Part shown: one piece after another, positions 50,967-60,233 of the stretch
Position numbering within the stretch: the stretch's first letter is position 1
How the letters are laid out: every line of letters begins with the position of its first letter
Source of the DNA: Massilia forsythiae
Lineage (GTDB): Bacteria > Pseudomonadota > Gammaproteobacteria > Burkholderiales > Burkholderiaceae_D
Length of the DNA stretch: 64,000 bases
Direction: 5' to 3'
Assembly (NCBI RefSeq): GCF_012849555.1
Contig: NZ_CP051685.1
Span: 5,332,001 to 5,396,000, forward strand
Notes under the pieces: model-generated
The model's database searches: none
The model's input: the letters and a program-made list of their open reading frames with translations, nothing else
Told to the model about the DNA's origin: nothing
Made by a program: the position numbers and the translations under genes

Positions 50967-51688
50967 ACCCGCTGTCGCACCGCGAAGCCCAGGACGCCCT
51001 GCCCTGGCTGGCCAACGGCACCCTGGCCGACGTCGAACTGGAGCGCGTGCAGGCGCACCTGGAAGCCTGTGCGGCCTGCCGCGCCGATCTCGCCCTGCTG
51101 CACACGCTGCGCGCCGCCGGACCCGGTGCCGCGCCGGACTGCGACGTCGAGCGGGCGCTGGCGCGCGTGCTTCCACGCCTGGACGCGCCGCAAGACACCG
51201 AAAGGGCGGGGACGCCGGCCGCGCCGCCTGAACTGTCGCGAATGCCGCCGCCGTCAGCGCCGCAGTCGCCGGTAACGCGCGGATGGCGCGCGCGCCTGGC
51301 CGCCAACGACGGCAGCTGGCTGCGCGTCGCCGTGGCCCTGCAATGCTGCGTGATCGCCGGCCTGGCGGCGCTGCTGGCGCGCCCGGGCGCCCCGCAAGAG
51401 CCGGCCGGCGCCTACCGCGTGCTCGGTGCTTCCCAGGGCGCGAAGAGCAGCATGCTGGTGACGTTCCAGCCGGACACGCCGGAGCGCGAACTGCGCCGCA
51501 TCGTGCTGGCCAGCGGTGCGCGCGTGGCCGGCGGCCCGACCGCCACCGGCGCCTGGCTGCTCGACACCGAGCAGCAAGCCGCGGCGGTAGTGGCCCGCCT
51601 GCGCGCCGAGCCGGCGGTCACGCTGGCCGAGCCGCTCGGCACGGACGCCGGCACCGCAGTCGGCGGCGCCGCGGAAGGCCGTCCTTGA
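50963..51688 (+). CDS. Membrane anti-sigma factor with a zinc finger and a pro-domain-like periplasmic end
   Basis: The 241-residue protein has an anti-sigma zinc-finger (His32-x3-Cys36-x2-Cys39, in AHLEACAACRAD), a Pro-rich linker, one membrane helix (about 119-139) and a periplasmic C-terminal domain (about 163-224). The last reads as strand-helix-strand-strand-helix-strand: SMLVTFQPDTPERELRRIV, ARVAGGPTATGAWLLD, VARLRAEPAVTLAEPL. This is the pattern of subtilase N-terminal pro-domains (I9/fervidolysin type), which end in a helix and 'AEP'. The next gene, overlapping as TTGA, is a subtilase. So the sensor part of the anti-sigma may bind or be cut by that protease. The fold reading is inference; the anti-sigma role is firm. 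Confidence 0.82.
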   Translation: MNPLSHREAQDALPWLANGTLADVELERVQAHLEACAACRADLALLHTLRAAGPGAAPDCDVERALARVLPRLDAPQDTERAGTPAAPPELSRMPPPSAPQSPVTRGWRARLAANDGSWLRVAVALQCCVIAGLAALLARPGAPQEPAGAYRVLGASQGAKSSMLVTFQPDTPERELRRIVLASGARVAGGPTATGAWLLDTEQQAAAVVARLRAEPAVTLAEPLGTDAGTAVGGAAEGRP

Positions 51689-53082
51689 ACCGCCTGCTCG
51701 CCCTGCTGTCGGCGCTGACGCTCGCATTGGGCGCCCTGGCCTATGCCGGCGCGCGCGCGGCGGCGCACGACGAGTCCGCGGCACGCGCCGCCGCACCCGC
51801 GCCCGGCCAGGCGGCCGATGCCGGGGCCGGCGCCGCCGTCGTGCCGGCCGCCGTGCCGGCCGTAACGGCGCAGCCTGCGGACGCCGCCCGGCGCCAGGTG
51901 CTGGTGATGCTGCGCCTGCCGCCGCCGCACTTCCGTCCCGACAGCGCCTACGCCGGCAGCTACACCAACGACGGCGGCAACGCCGCGCGCCGCCGCATCG
52001 CCGCCGAGCTGGCCAAGGCGCACGGCCTGCTGCTGCGCGACAGCTGGCCGATGCCGGCCATCGGCGTCGACTGCTTCCTGATGGAAGACGCCGGCGGCGC
52101 GCCGCTGGAACGCGTGCTGGAGGCGCTGGCGCACGACGCGCGCGTGGCCTGGGCCCAGCCGCTGGGCGAGTACCACGCGCTCGACGGCGGCGACCCGCTG
52201 TATCCGGCGCAGCCGGCGGCGCACGACTGGCGCCTGGCCGACCTGCACCGCGTCAGCACCGGCCGCAACGTCACCGTGGCCGTGATCGACAGCGGCGTCG
52301 ACGCCGCCCACCCCGACCTGGCCGGCCAGCTCGCCCTGCGCCGCAACTTCGTCGAGGATGTACCGGATGCCGCCGAGGCGCACGGCACCGCGGTGGCCGG
52401 CATCATCGGCGCCCGCAGCGGCAACGGCTTGGGCATCGCCGGCGTGGCCCCGGCCGCGCGCCTGATGGCCCTGCGCGCCTGCTGGGAAAGCCGCGGCCAG
52501 GCGGCGCGCTGCAACAGCCTCACGCTGGGCAAGGCGATCAACTTCGCGCTGGAGAACGGCGCGCGCATCATCAACCTGAGCCTGGGCGGGCCGCCCGACC
52601 GCCTGCTGCAAAGCCTGCTCGACGCGGCGCTGGCGCGCGGCATCGTGGTGGTCGGCGCGGCCGATCCGCAGCGGCCCGACGGCGGCTTTCCGGCCTCGCA
52701 TCCGGGCGTGGTGGCGGTGGCACGCAGCGGCGACCGCCATCCGGCGCCCGCCGCCATCCGCTATGCGCCGGGCACCGACGTGCCGACCTGCGTGCCGGGC
52801 GCGCGCTGGGGCCTGGTGTCCGGCTCGTCGTATGCCGCCGCCCACGTGGCCGGGCTGGCGGCGCTGCTCTCCGAAGTGCGCCCGCGCGCCGCGGCGCAGG
52901 CGCTGCTGCGCGAATCCGGCGGCGGCGCCGGCGCCGGAAACGGCGGCGCCGGCACGCCGTTGCGGGCGGCGGCGGCGGCTGCTGGTAACATAGACGCGTG
53001 CGCCACCCTCGCGCGGGTGGCCGATGCCTGCGTCTGCCTATGCTCCCCGACCGCCGCCACCAGAACCGTCCGTCCGCTCTAG
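51685..53082 (+). CDS. Subtilase (S8) serine protease, secreted
   Basis: The 465-residue protein starts LNRLLALLSALTLALGALAYAGARAAA, a signal peptide read from a TTG whose bases overlap the anti-sigma stop (TTGA). A pro-domain (about 70-175) with QVLVMLRLPPPHF and a final VAWAQPL precedes the catalytic domain. The triad is Asp202 (AVIDSGVDAAHPD), His233 (AHGTAVAGIIG) and Ser382 (SGSSYAAAHVAGLAALL). The usual AAGN oxyanion motif is replaced by GAADPQ (Asp327), so the oxyanion-hole Asn is not visible. The C-terminal tail is low complexity and overlaps the next gene by 43 bp. It may process the neighbouring anti-sigma factor or a secreted target. Confidence 0.86.
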   Translation: MNRLLALLSALTLALGALAYAGARAAAHDESAARAAAPAPGQAADAGAGAAVVPAAVPAVTAQPADAARRQVLVMLRLPPPHFRPDSAYAGSYTNDGGNAARRRIAAELAKAHGLLLRDSWPMPAIGVDCFLMEDAGGAPLERVLEALAHDARVAWAQPLGEYHALDGGDPLYPAQPAAHDWRLADLHRVSTGRNVTVAVIDSGVDAAHPDLAGQLALRRNFVEDVPDAAEAHGTAVAGIIGARSGNGLGIAGVAPAARLMALRACWESRGQAARCNSLTLGKAINFALENGARIINLSLGGPPDRLLQSLLDAALARGIVVVGAADPQRPDGGFPASHPGVVAVARSGDRHPAPAAIRYAPGTDVPTCVPGARWGLVSGSSYAAAHVAGLAALLSEVRPRAAAQALLRESGGGAGAGNGGAGTPLRAAAAAAGNIDACATLARVADACVCLCSPTAATRTVRPL

Positions 53083-53750
53083 CCTTTCTCCTGCTGTCTT
53101 GCCTCGCCGGTGCGGCGCACGGCCAGACCAGCGCCGACCTCAGCCTGCTGTCCGAGTACGCCGGGCGCGGCACCGCGTTGAGCACCCATCCGGTGGCGCA
53201 GCTGCGCGTCGAGCGCGACATCCGCATCGACGCCGACGGCGCCGGCGCCTGGTATGCCGGCACCTTCGCCTCGCCGGTCACGCTGGGCGGGCGCGACCTG
53301 GGGCAGTTGAGCGTCTACGGCGGGCGCGCCCAGCGCCTGGGCACCATACTGTCGTGGGATGCCGGGGCGACGCGCAACGTCTACCTGCGCGACAGCCGCT
53401 GGAACTACCACGAGTTCTATGCCGGCGTGACCTGGAACCGCCTCGGCGCGCGCCTGTTCTACTCGCCCGCCTATTACGGCGACGAGCGCAGCCTGTATCT
53501 CGACCTGAACGGCGCCTGGCCGATCAACGAACGGGTGCAGCTGGCGGCGCATGCCGGCCTGCTGCATCCGTTCGAGGAAGAACACGGCGCGCCCGGCGAA
53601 GGCGGCGGCCGCGTCGACCTGCGGCTGGCGCTGGTCACCGACGTGCGCGACGTCAGCCTGCAGGCCGGCTGGCAAGTGAAGGGAACCAGCTACCTGCCGG
53701 GCAGCCGCCGCGCCAGTGCGCTCACCGCCAGCGCCAGCTTCCGCTTCTAG
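53040..53750 (+). CDS. TorF family putative outer-membrane porin
   Basis: The 236-residue protein has a signal peptide (ALAFLLLSCLAGAAHGQ) and the family pattern DLSLLSEYAGRGTALS followed by HPVAQLRVERD. It continues as alternating beta strands with many Tyr and Trp, ending ALTASASFRF, so it should form a small outer-membrane barrel. Substrate is unknown. It is the last gene of the sigma/anti-sigma/protease operon and overlaps the protease 3' end; the first in-frame GTG at 52998 is a less likely start. Confidence 0.82.
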   Translation: MLPDRRHQNRPSALAFLLLSCLAGAAHGQTSADLSLLSEYAGRGTALSTHPVAQLRVERDIRIDADGAGAWYAGTFASPVTLGGRDLGQLSVYGGRAQRLGTILSWDAGATRNVYLRDSRWNYHEFYAGVTWNRLGARLFYSPAYYGDERSLYLDLNGAWPINERVQLAAHAGLLHPFEEEHGAPGEGGGRVDLRLALVTDVRDVSLQAGWQVKGTSYLPGSRRASALTASASFRF

Positions 53751-53946
53751 GCGGCGCCGGCACCGCCATCGTGGCGGCCTTGGATTCGTCTGGCCGTATT
53801 CGCCGCCGCTAAATGATTTATATTTATTTTTCTTTTCATTGAACCTTCGGCGCCCGCCTGGGTATCAACCGTCCGGATGTCCCGACCGGATCATGTCGAT
53901 ACCGGCGCCCCAGAGCCGCTGATGGCTCGTTCAGACGGAGAGAAAA

Positions 53947-54870
53947 ATGAAGAATTGGATGATGGCTTGCTGCATGGGCTTGGTGTTGTCGGCGCAATCC
54001 GCCTACGCGGCGGATTCGGCGGGCTGCGATGGCGGCGGCTTCACGGTGCTGGGAAAAAGCGGCGCGCAGAACGCCACCGTCGCCGCCGGCAGCGTCGCAT
54101 CGGTGTTCCGGGTGCAGGGCCGCTACGTGCAGTTCGACGTCGACGCCGCCACCTTCGGCGTGCTGAACTGGACCCTGACCGGCGCGGCCAACAAGATCGA
54201 CATCACCGGCGGCCGCGTCACCCCGGTCTTCGAGAGCAAGATGCCGGACCACCGCGGCCTGGTCTTGAACGGCAACGTCAGCGTCGAACTGAGCAGCTCG
54301 GCCGACATCGTCCTGACCCGCAGCGGCCCCGGCGTGACGATGAAGATCCAGGCCAAGGATTGCGCCAACGGCGGCGTGTTCCAGATGGAAGTGGCGCGCG
54401 CCGACGACACCAAGACCGTGTTCACCCACAAGCTGGCGCAGAGCGCGTTCTACTTCGACAACCGCAACTTCCGCAACCGCGAAGGCGACACCGTCGACTA
54501 CAAGGACACCACGCTGAAGGTCACCCCGCGCATCAACTTCGGCAACGATTATTCGTCCAAGTTCGTCGGCCGCGACAGCCCGCAGTTCGCCGACCGCATA
54601 GTCGAGCCGCTGTGCACCAACAACATCGTGACGCGCACCGGCGCCATCTCGAAGGTCCAGCATTGCGGCGGCGTGTCGCAATGGTCGGTCGCCAGCGGCG
54701 GCCGCATGGGCCAGGTGATGGGCGAGGACGCCACCGAGGTGGCGCCGCCGGCCACCGTGTGCGAACACAAGTGCCAGGCCCAGAACCAGACCAAGGGCCG
54801 CTCCACCGTGCTCGGCGCACCGTTCCCGGTGACCGACGCCGACCGCCTCAAGGCGCGCGCCGCGCAGTAA
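53947..54870 (+). CDS. Secreted protein of unknown function
   Basis: The 307-residue protein has a clear signal peptide (MMACCMGLVLSAQSAYA) and a mature part rich in beta strands with four Cys residues (SAGCDGGG, AKDCANGG, PLCTNN, VQHCGG) plus CEHKC near the end, likely disulfide-bonded. GGAG lies just upstream at 53938-53941. Composition and strand pattern suggest an extracellular or periplasmic fold. I do not recognise the family. An AT-rich 200-bp gap (53751-53946) separates it from the TorF gene, so it is probably independent. Confidence 0.6.
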   Translation: MKNWMMACCMGLVLSAQSAYAADSAGCDGGGFTVLGKSGAQNATVAAGSVASVFRVQGRYVQFDVDAATFGVLNWTLTGAANKIDITGGRVTPVFESKMPDHRGLVLNGNVSVELSSSADIVLTRSGPGVTMKIQAKDCANGGVFQMEVARADDTKTVFTHKLAQSAFYFDNRNFRNREGDTVDYKDTTLKVTPRINFGNDYSSKFVGRDSPQFADRIVEPLCTNNIVTRTGAISKVQHCGGVSQWSVASGGRMGQVMGEDATEVAPPATVCEHKCQAQNQTKGRSTVLGAPFPVTDADRLKARAAQ

Positions 54871-55036
54871 TGTTCTCCAGCGCCGGCAGGAAGCTTGCCG
54901 GCGCTGCGCCGCAGCGCCTGGCTGCGGCAGGCCGGACCCGGTAGAATCCCGGACGCTGCAACCCCGATGAACCATTTCGCACTACTGCACTGCCGACGCT
55001 GTCCATCCCAGCCGCGCTGCGGAAGATGGATTGACG

Positions 55037-56791
55037 ATGCCCTCACTGCCTCACGATAACGCCCCGGACGCTGGCGCCTGCACGCGCGCGGCCTCGCGCT
55101 CACCCACGGCGATGCAGGCCGCGCTGGCCTGCGTCGCCCTGCTCGCCGGCGGCGCGCTGTTCCTGGCGCAGGGCCATGCGCCGCTGCGCACCCTGCAGGC
55201 GGCATTCCTGCTGCTGCCCGGCGTGCTGGCGCTGCTGCTGCCGCTGCGTACGCGCGCGGCCCGGCGCCTGCGCCCATGGCTGGTGACGCTGTGGGTCGGC
55301 GCCTTTTTGCTCGACGGCGCGCTGCGCGCCTTCATCGCCGGCGCCTACCAGGCCGCGCCCGACAGCGGCTTCGTGATCGGTGCGGTGGCCAACAGCAACT
55401 GGCGCGAAAGCGCCGAATACGCGCGCGGCGCCGCCCCGGCGCTCGCCGGCTGGGGCGCCGTGCTGGCGCTGGCGCTGGGTGCGGCCGCGTACCTGGCCAC
55501 GTTCGGCAGGCGCGCGCCGGACGACGCAGGGCGCGCTGACATGTCCCGCGCCGCCATGCCGCGCGCCGCCATGCCGCGCGCCGCCGTGCTGGCGCTGGGC
55601 GCGCTGCTGGCGGTATCGGCGGCGGGCTACGCCATCAAGCCGTGGCGCAAGCTGCACCCGCTGGTGTTCTGGAGCGCCTGGGCCGGCGCCGCCGCCGACC
55701 TGCGCGACGACTGGCGCCACCACGACGCCAAACGCCTGCAGGCGCACGGCCTGGCGCGCAAGCTCGCTCCGGTGGTGGCCTCCGGCCGACCGTCGACCGT
55801 GGTGCTGGTGCTGGGCGACAGCGTCAACCGCGACAACATGTCGCTGTACGGCTACCAGCGCCCGACCACGCCGGCGCTCGACGCGCTCAAGCGCCGCCTG
55901 GGCGACGACATGCTGGTGATCCGCAATGCCTGGTCGAGCGACGCCAGCACCCTGCCGGCGCTCGAGCAGCTGTTCGCGCTCGACAAGGACAACGATAACG
56001 ACAGCGGCGGCGAGGATGCCCACCTGCTGGCGCTGGCGCGCGCGGCCGGCTACCGCACCTGGTGGATCAGCAACCACGACGACATCGGCATCGAGCAGCG
56101 CCACGCGCGCCTGGCCGAGGTGGTGCAGACGGTCAACCGCAGCCCGGGCCGCTCGGGCGGCGGCCTCGACGAAGGCTTGCTGGACGAGGTGCAGGCCGCG
56201 CTCGACGGCCCCGCCCGGCGCAAGTTCATCGTGGTGCACCTGCTCGGCGCGCATCCCTACTACAAGCTGCGCTACCCGGCCGGCGCCGACCCCTTTGCCC
56301 CCGCCGATGCGGTTGATGCCGGCCTGGCCGCCGCCGGGCGCTCGGGCCGGGTCGCGCGGCTGCGCAAGGAATACGACGCCGCCGTGCTGTACCACGACGG
56401 CGTGGTGGCGCGCCTGCTGGCGATGACGCAGGCGGCCCCGCGCCGCGATGCGCAGGAAAACCGCGCCTGGATGATGCTGTCCGACCACGGCCAGGAAGTC
56501 GGGCACGGCGCCGACTTCGCCGGCCACAGCCCGCGCACGCCGGCCGGCTACCGCATCCCGGCCCTGGTCTGGCGCAACCGGCCGTGGCCGGCGGCGGCCG
56601 AGCTGGCCGGGCGGCCGTTCCGCGCCGACTGGGCCGGCTGGACGCTGGCCGACCTGCTGCAGCTGGACTGGCGCGGCGAGACCGGAAAATACAATGTGCT
56701 GGGGCCGGACTACGCCTGGGACGCGGCGCTGCTGCCGGCCGAGGTGCGCGAAGGCGTACGGCTGGCGATGCGCGAGCCGCCGCGGCGCTGA
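55037..56791 (+). CDS. Phosphoethanolamine transferase-like membrane enzyme (sulfatase fold)
   Basis: The 584-residue protein has four or five N-terminal membrane helices (LACVALLAGGALFLAQGHAP and on) and a periplasmic alkaline-phosphatase-type domain. The nucleophile motif is LGDSVNRDNMSLYGYQRPTTP (given in part; Ser262 in the GDS position), with WWISNHDDIG, VVHLLGAHPYYKLRY (metal His) and MMLSDHGQEVGH (metal Asp and His). The layout matches EptA/CptA enzymes, which add phosphoethanolamine to lipid A or core sugars. Nucleophile Ser rather than Thr is seen in some relatives. The start at 55037 has a weak GGA 6 nt upstream. Confidence 0.84.
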   Translation: MPSLPHDNAPDAGACTRAASRSPTAMQAALACVALLAGGALFLAQGHAPLRTLQAAFLLLPGVLALLLPLRTRAARRLRPWLVTLWVGAFLLDGALRAFIAGAYQAAPDSGFVIGAVANSNWRESAEYARGAAPALAGWGAVLALALGAAAYLATFGRRAPDDAGRADMSRAAMPRAAMPRAAVLALGALLAVSAAGYAIKPWRKLHPLVFWSAWAGAAADLRDDWRHHDAKRLQAHGLARKLAPVVASGRPSTVVLVLGDSVNRDNMSLYGYQRPTTPALDALKRRLGDDMLVIRNAWSSDASTLPALEQLFALDKDNDNDSGGEDAHLLALARAAGYRTWWISNHDDIGIEQRHARLAEVVQTVNRSPGRSGGGLDEGLLDEVQAALDGPARRKFIVVHLLGAHPYYKLRYPAGADPFAPADAVDAGLAAAGRSGRVARLRKEYDAAVLYHDGVVARLLAMTQAAPRRDAQENRAWMMLSDHGQEVGHGADFAGHSPRTPAGYRIPALVWRNRPWPAAAELAGRPFRADWAGWTLADLLQLDWRGETGKYNVLGPDYAWDAALLPAEVREGVRLAMREPPRR

Positions 56792-57022
56792 TCTCGACCA
56801 GTCAGTGGCCTTCATCGAGCACGGCGACGCCGCTTGGTGTTTATCACGACAAGCTATTTCCAGGCGGCATCGCGCACCTGCGCGACGTCGCCTTCCCTCC
56901 TGGAGCGCATGCGCGGTCCAGCGATCTTGCCGGCGCTCGCACATTAAATACTGCTGCGCTGCCTTTCTGGGGAACTATTATAATTCCTGATACAAAGTCA
57001 AATAACGCACGAAGGAACATTG

Positions 57023-57834
57023 ATGGGAACATTTTCCCCTCAGCTGGCTATTTTATTGCAGGATCCGCAGCATCGTCGCATCTTGCGGATGTCTTTTCCG
57101 CATGGCGATGGTCCGCAGGCCATGATGTTGGCCAATCGCCTGGATGCCTCGGAAGGCTTGTCACGCGATTTCGAATACGTGGTCGACGTATTGTCCGACG
57201 ATGCAAGAATTCCGCTCGAGCACGTATTAGGGAAAATGGTCACCATCGAATTGGTGCGCGGCGACGGCAGCCTGCGATATTTCAACGGTTATGCATTCGA
57301 ATTCCGATTCGATCGCACCGATGGCGGCTATGCGTTCTATCGCCTGGTGTTGAGGCCATGGCTGGCCTACCTGAAACTACGCCGGGACAATTTCGTATTC
57401 CACGAGAGCACCTTGCGCCGGCAAACGGAACTCGTTTTTGCCGATTACACCACGCATGCCGATTGGGACGCGCGAATAAGAGGAAACGATCCAAAGTTTA
57501 CCATGGCCTGCCAGTTCGGCGAGAGCGATCATAACTACTTGAATCGTCGTTGGGAAGCTGCCGGCTGGTATTTCTGGTACGAGCACGGTCCTGCAGGCCA
57601 CAAGCTGGTGCTGTCGGACGATTCTTTCGGCGCCCAGCCTGTCGACGGCACCGCGCCGGAAGTGCGATTCCAGAAACACGGTGGATCGGTGGAAGAGGAA
57701 GGCATCAGCGCGTGGAGTCCAGTGCGCCGGATCGTCGCTGGCCAGACCGTATTGAGCAGTTTCGATTTCAAGCATCCGGTTCCCGCCACTTTCGATACGC
57801 CGTCGATTGTCGATCAAGGAAACGTGTTGCATGT
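57023..57834 (+). pseudogene. vgrG: VgrG (type VI secretion spike) gene cut by an IS3 element
   Basis: The first 270 codons encode the N-terminal part of a VgrG: SPQLAILLQDPQHRRILRMS, ANRLDASEGLSRDFEYVVDV, LGKMVTIELVRGDGSLRYFN and WYFWYEHGPAGHKLVLSD. These correspond to the gp27-like base of the type VI tip. The gene breaks inside the codon before TGAGGT at 57835, the left end of the IS3 element. The gp5-like needle and any effector domain are not found to the right, so they have been deleted. AAGGA lies 7 nt before the ATG, and a TATAAT box at 56979-56984 may be its promoter. GC is lower than the flanks. Confidence 0.88.
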
Positions 57835-57895
57835 TGAGGTAGCCTGAGATTTTCGGACACTCTTGTTTGGTAGAGTTGCACCGACAGGAGCCTTT

Positions 57896-58210
57896 ATGAA
57901 GAAATTGAAGAAGACATACCACACCGCGCTGCGCGAAGAAGCTGTGAAGCTGGTTTTGACGCAGGGCCTTTCGATCGAACAGGCAGCTGCCAGCGTGAGC
58001 ATTCCCAAGGGGACGCTCGCTAATTGGGTAGCAGCGGCCCGCCGTGGTCCATCAGAAGTGACGCCGCCCGGCAGCCGTACTGTGGCCGAACTGGAAGCTG
58101 AAAATGCGAGGCTGCGCAAGGAGCTGGCCGCGACGAAAATGGAGCGAGATATCGTAAAAAAAGCGGCAGCGTACTTTGCGCAGGAGTCGCTGCCAGGTAC
58201 GCGTGGATAA
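57896..58210 (+). CDS. IS3-family transposase OrfA (DNA-binding)
   Basis: The 104-residue protein has an N-terminal helix-turn-helix (EEAVKLVLTQGLSIEQAAASV, PKGTLANWVAAA) and a leucine-zipper-like segment (ELEAENARLRKELAATKMER). CAGGAG lies 6 nt before the ATG at 57896. OrfA is made alone or fused with OrfB by a -1 frameshift. It appears intact. Confidence 0.88.
   Translation: MKKLKKTYHTALREEAVKLVLTQGLSIEQAAASVSIPKGTLANWVAAARRGPSEVTPPGSRTVAELEAENARLRKELAATKMERDIVKKAAAYFAQESLPGTRG
58156..58162 (+). other. Slippery heptamer for -1 frameshifting
   Basis: A-AAA-AAA at the end of orfA (codons for Lys-Lys in DIVKKAAA) is a standard slippery site. A -1 shift there joins the OrfA frame to the OrfB frame, which continues RYAWIKTVRLEF without a stop. 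Confidence 0.8.
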
Positions 58211-58782
58211 AGACGGTGCGACTCGAATTTCCCGTAACGATGCTGTGCAAGGTCTTGGGCGTATCGCGCAGTGGTTTCTATGATTGGCTGGACGCCAAGC
58301 CATCGGCACGAGCGCAAGAAGACGGCCGACTGAAAGTGCTGATCACGGCCGCGCACCGGCAAAGCCGCGAGACCTATGGCACGCGGCGCGTCAAGCACGA
58401 ACTAGCCGCGCAGGGCCACGACGTCGGACGCGATCGTATTGGACGACTGCGCAGGGAGCTCGAATTGCGCTGCAAGCAGCGGCGTAAATTTATGGCGACG
58501 ACCAACTCCAAGCACGATCTTCCGGTGGCCGAGAATCTGCTGGAACAGCGGTTCACGCCAACGCGGCCGGGCGAAGTCTGGGTCACGGATATCACCTACA
58601 TTCCAACCGCTGAAGGCTGGCTGTATCTGGCTGGCCTGAAGGATGTCTTCACCTGTGAGATCGTCGGCTACGCGATGGGCGAGCGCATGACGCAGGATCT
58701 GACGGCGCAAGCGCTGTGGAAGGCTGTTGCCAACAAACGCCCAGTGCCGGGTTTGATCCACCATTCGGACCGGGGCAGCCAA

Positions 58783-60233
58783 GGCGGATTCAACCGGTCG
58801 TCGCAACACTATATTGTTGTACAGATTTTAGGTACTCGTCCAGTGCTTCGGCCGGCGTCTTCCAACCAAGTGTTTTACGGGGCCTAGAATTGAGTGTATT
58901 GGCAATGGCGTGGAGTTCGCGGGCGCTCCACCGAGATAAATCAGTACCTTTTGGGAAGTACTGCCGCAAGAGGCCGTTCGTATTTTCGTTTGTGCCGCGT
59001 TGCCATGGACTGTGCGGATCGGCAAAGAAGACCTTTACCCCAGACTCGACCGTGAATCGCGCGTGATCAGACAGTTCTTTTCCACGATCCCAAGTCAATG
59101 ACTGCCACAAAAGGGCCGGCATGTCAGCGACGGTATTACTGAGCGCGTTGGCCATTGTGACAGCTCCGTAGCCAGCTAGCGCAGGGCCATTCTTTGTCTT
59201 GGGTATCAAACCGTAGCCTTCCTCGCGAGGCAGATGGACAAGCATGGTAAATCGGCTTGATCGCTCGACCAGCGTTCCGATGGCCGACCGATTCAAACCG
59301 ATGATCAGGTCGCCTTCCCAATGTCCCGGCACGGCACGATCTTGGACTTCTGCAGGCCGGTTGGAGATCATTACATCCTCGCTCACGTGTGCCCAGGCTT
59401 TGGCTTGTGCTCTCGTCCTCGGCATGCGTAATGCCCGCCCAGTGCGCAGACAACTAACCAGCTCGCGCTTAAGAGCTCCTCGGCCTTGGATATAGAGTGC
59501 TTGGTAGATGGCTTCGTGAGAGATGCGCATGGATTCGTCATCCGGAAAGTCAGTCCGCAGGCGGTTGGAAATCTGTTCAGGCGACCAACCAGTGACCCAT
59601 TTACGGTCGCCGCGATGTGGCTTGTTTCTTCCTATGAACGGTGCCGATTCCGGCCCAGAAATGTCATGGCCATCAGCGTCGCGAACCTGTCCCTGCAAGC
59701 GGCCTTGAACATAGTCGTGCAACCGTTGATTCGTCACCAGTTTCGAAGGCTTGGGTCTTCTAGCAACGAGTTCGGCCTTCCACTGCGCAACCGAAGCTCG
59801 ATACTCAAGTCGGCCGCAGCGTGTAGCAGCATTACGTCTTAGTTCTCGGGAGACCGTTGATGCACTGCGGCCGATCTGGCGAGCAATCTCTCGGATTCCG
59901 ATACCTTGACACGAAAGAAGGCCAATCTCTTCTCGCTCTGTGAAAGACAGGTATCTTTTAGATATTGGACTCAACATGGAAAGTGGCATGCCGCCATTAT
60001 GACGAAACCAGCGCGCCCCAACTGCCTGCGATACGCCAACCGCCTCAGCAGCCTTCTCAGTTGTAATACCCGTCGCTATTTGCTCCCAGAATCGCCGCTC
60101 GGTTTCTCGGCGATGCGACGGCGCCCCTGGTGAGCGCATTGCTCCTCGCCCTGTCAACTTGTGCATCCATCCTGCTGGTCGTCCCATAAACACCCTCTCG
60201 ATAAAGGTGTTGCGACGACTGGTTGAATCCGCC
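58783..60233 (-). mobile_element. IS30-family element nested in the IS3 element
   Basis: Ends GGCGGATTCAACCGGTCGTC (from 58783) and GACGACTGGTTGAATCCGCC (to 60233) are near-perfect inverted repeats extending about 26 bp. The 3-bp target CAA is duplicated at 58780-58782 and 60234-60236. At 1451 bp it is a normal size. Clean ends and target copy indicate a recent, intact insertion. Confidence 0.92.
58790..60187 (-). CDS. IS30-family transposase
   Basis: The 465-residue transposase has two N-terminal DNA-binding helices (EQIATGITTEKAAEAVGVSQ and then LSCQGIGIREIARQIGRSAS) and a DDE domain: VPGHWEGDLIIGLNRSAIGT (Asp), LTWDRGKELSDH (Asp) and TNENTNGLLRQYFPKG (Glu). The stop lies inside the inverted repeat, as is common in this family. 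The start MGRPAGWMHKL at 60187 makes it longer than short IS30 members because of the extra helix-turn-helix. It looks intact and active. Confidence 0.9.
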   Translation of the reverse strand: MGRPAGWMHKLTGRGAMRSPGAPSHRRETERRFWEQIATGITTEKAAEAVGVSQAVGARWFRHNGGMPLSMLSPISKRYLSFTEREEIGLLSCQGIGIREIARQIGRSASTVSRELRRNAATRCGRLEYRASVAQWKAELVARRPKPSKLVTNQRLHDYVQGRLQGQVRDADGHDISGPESAPFIGRNKPHRGDRKWVTGWSPEQISNRLRTDFPDDESMRISHEAIYQALYIQGRGALKRELVSCLRTGRALRMPRTRAQAKAWAHVSEDVMISNRPAEVQDRAVPGHWEGDLIIGLNRSAIGTLVERSSRFTMLVHLPREEGYGLIPKTKNGPALAGYGAVTMANALSNTVADMPALLWQSLTWDRGKELSDHARFTVESGVKVFFADPHSPWQRGTNENTNGLLRQYFPKGTDLSRWSARELHAIANTLNSRPRKTLGWKTPAEALDEYLKSVQQYSVATTG

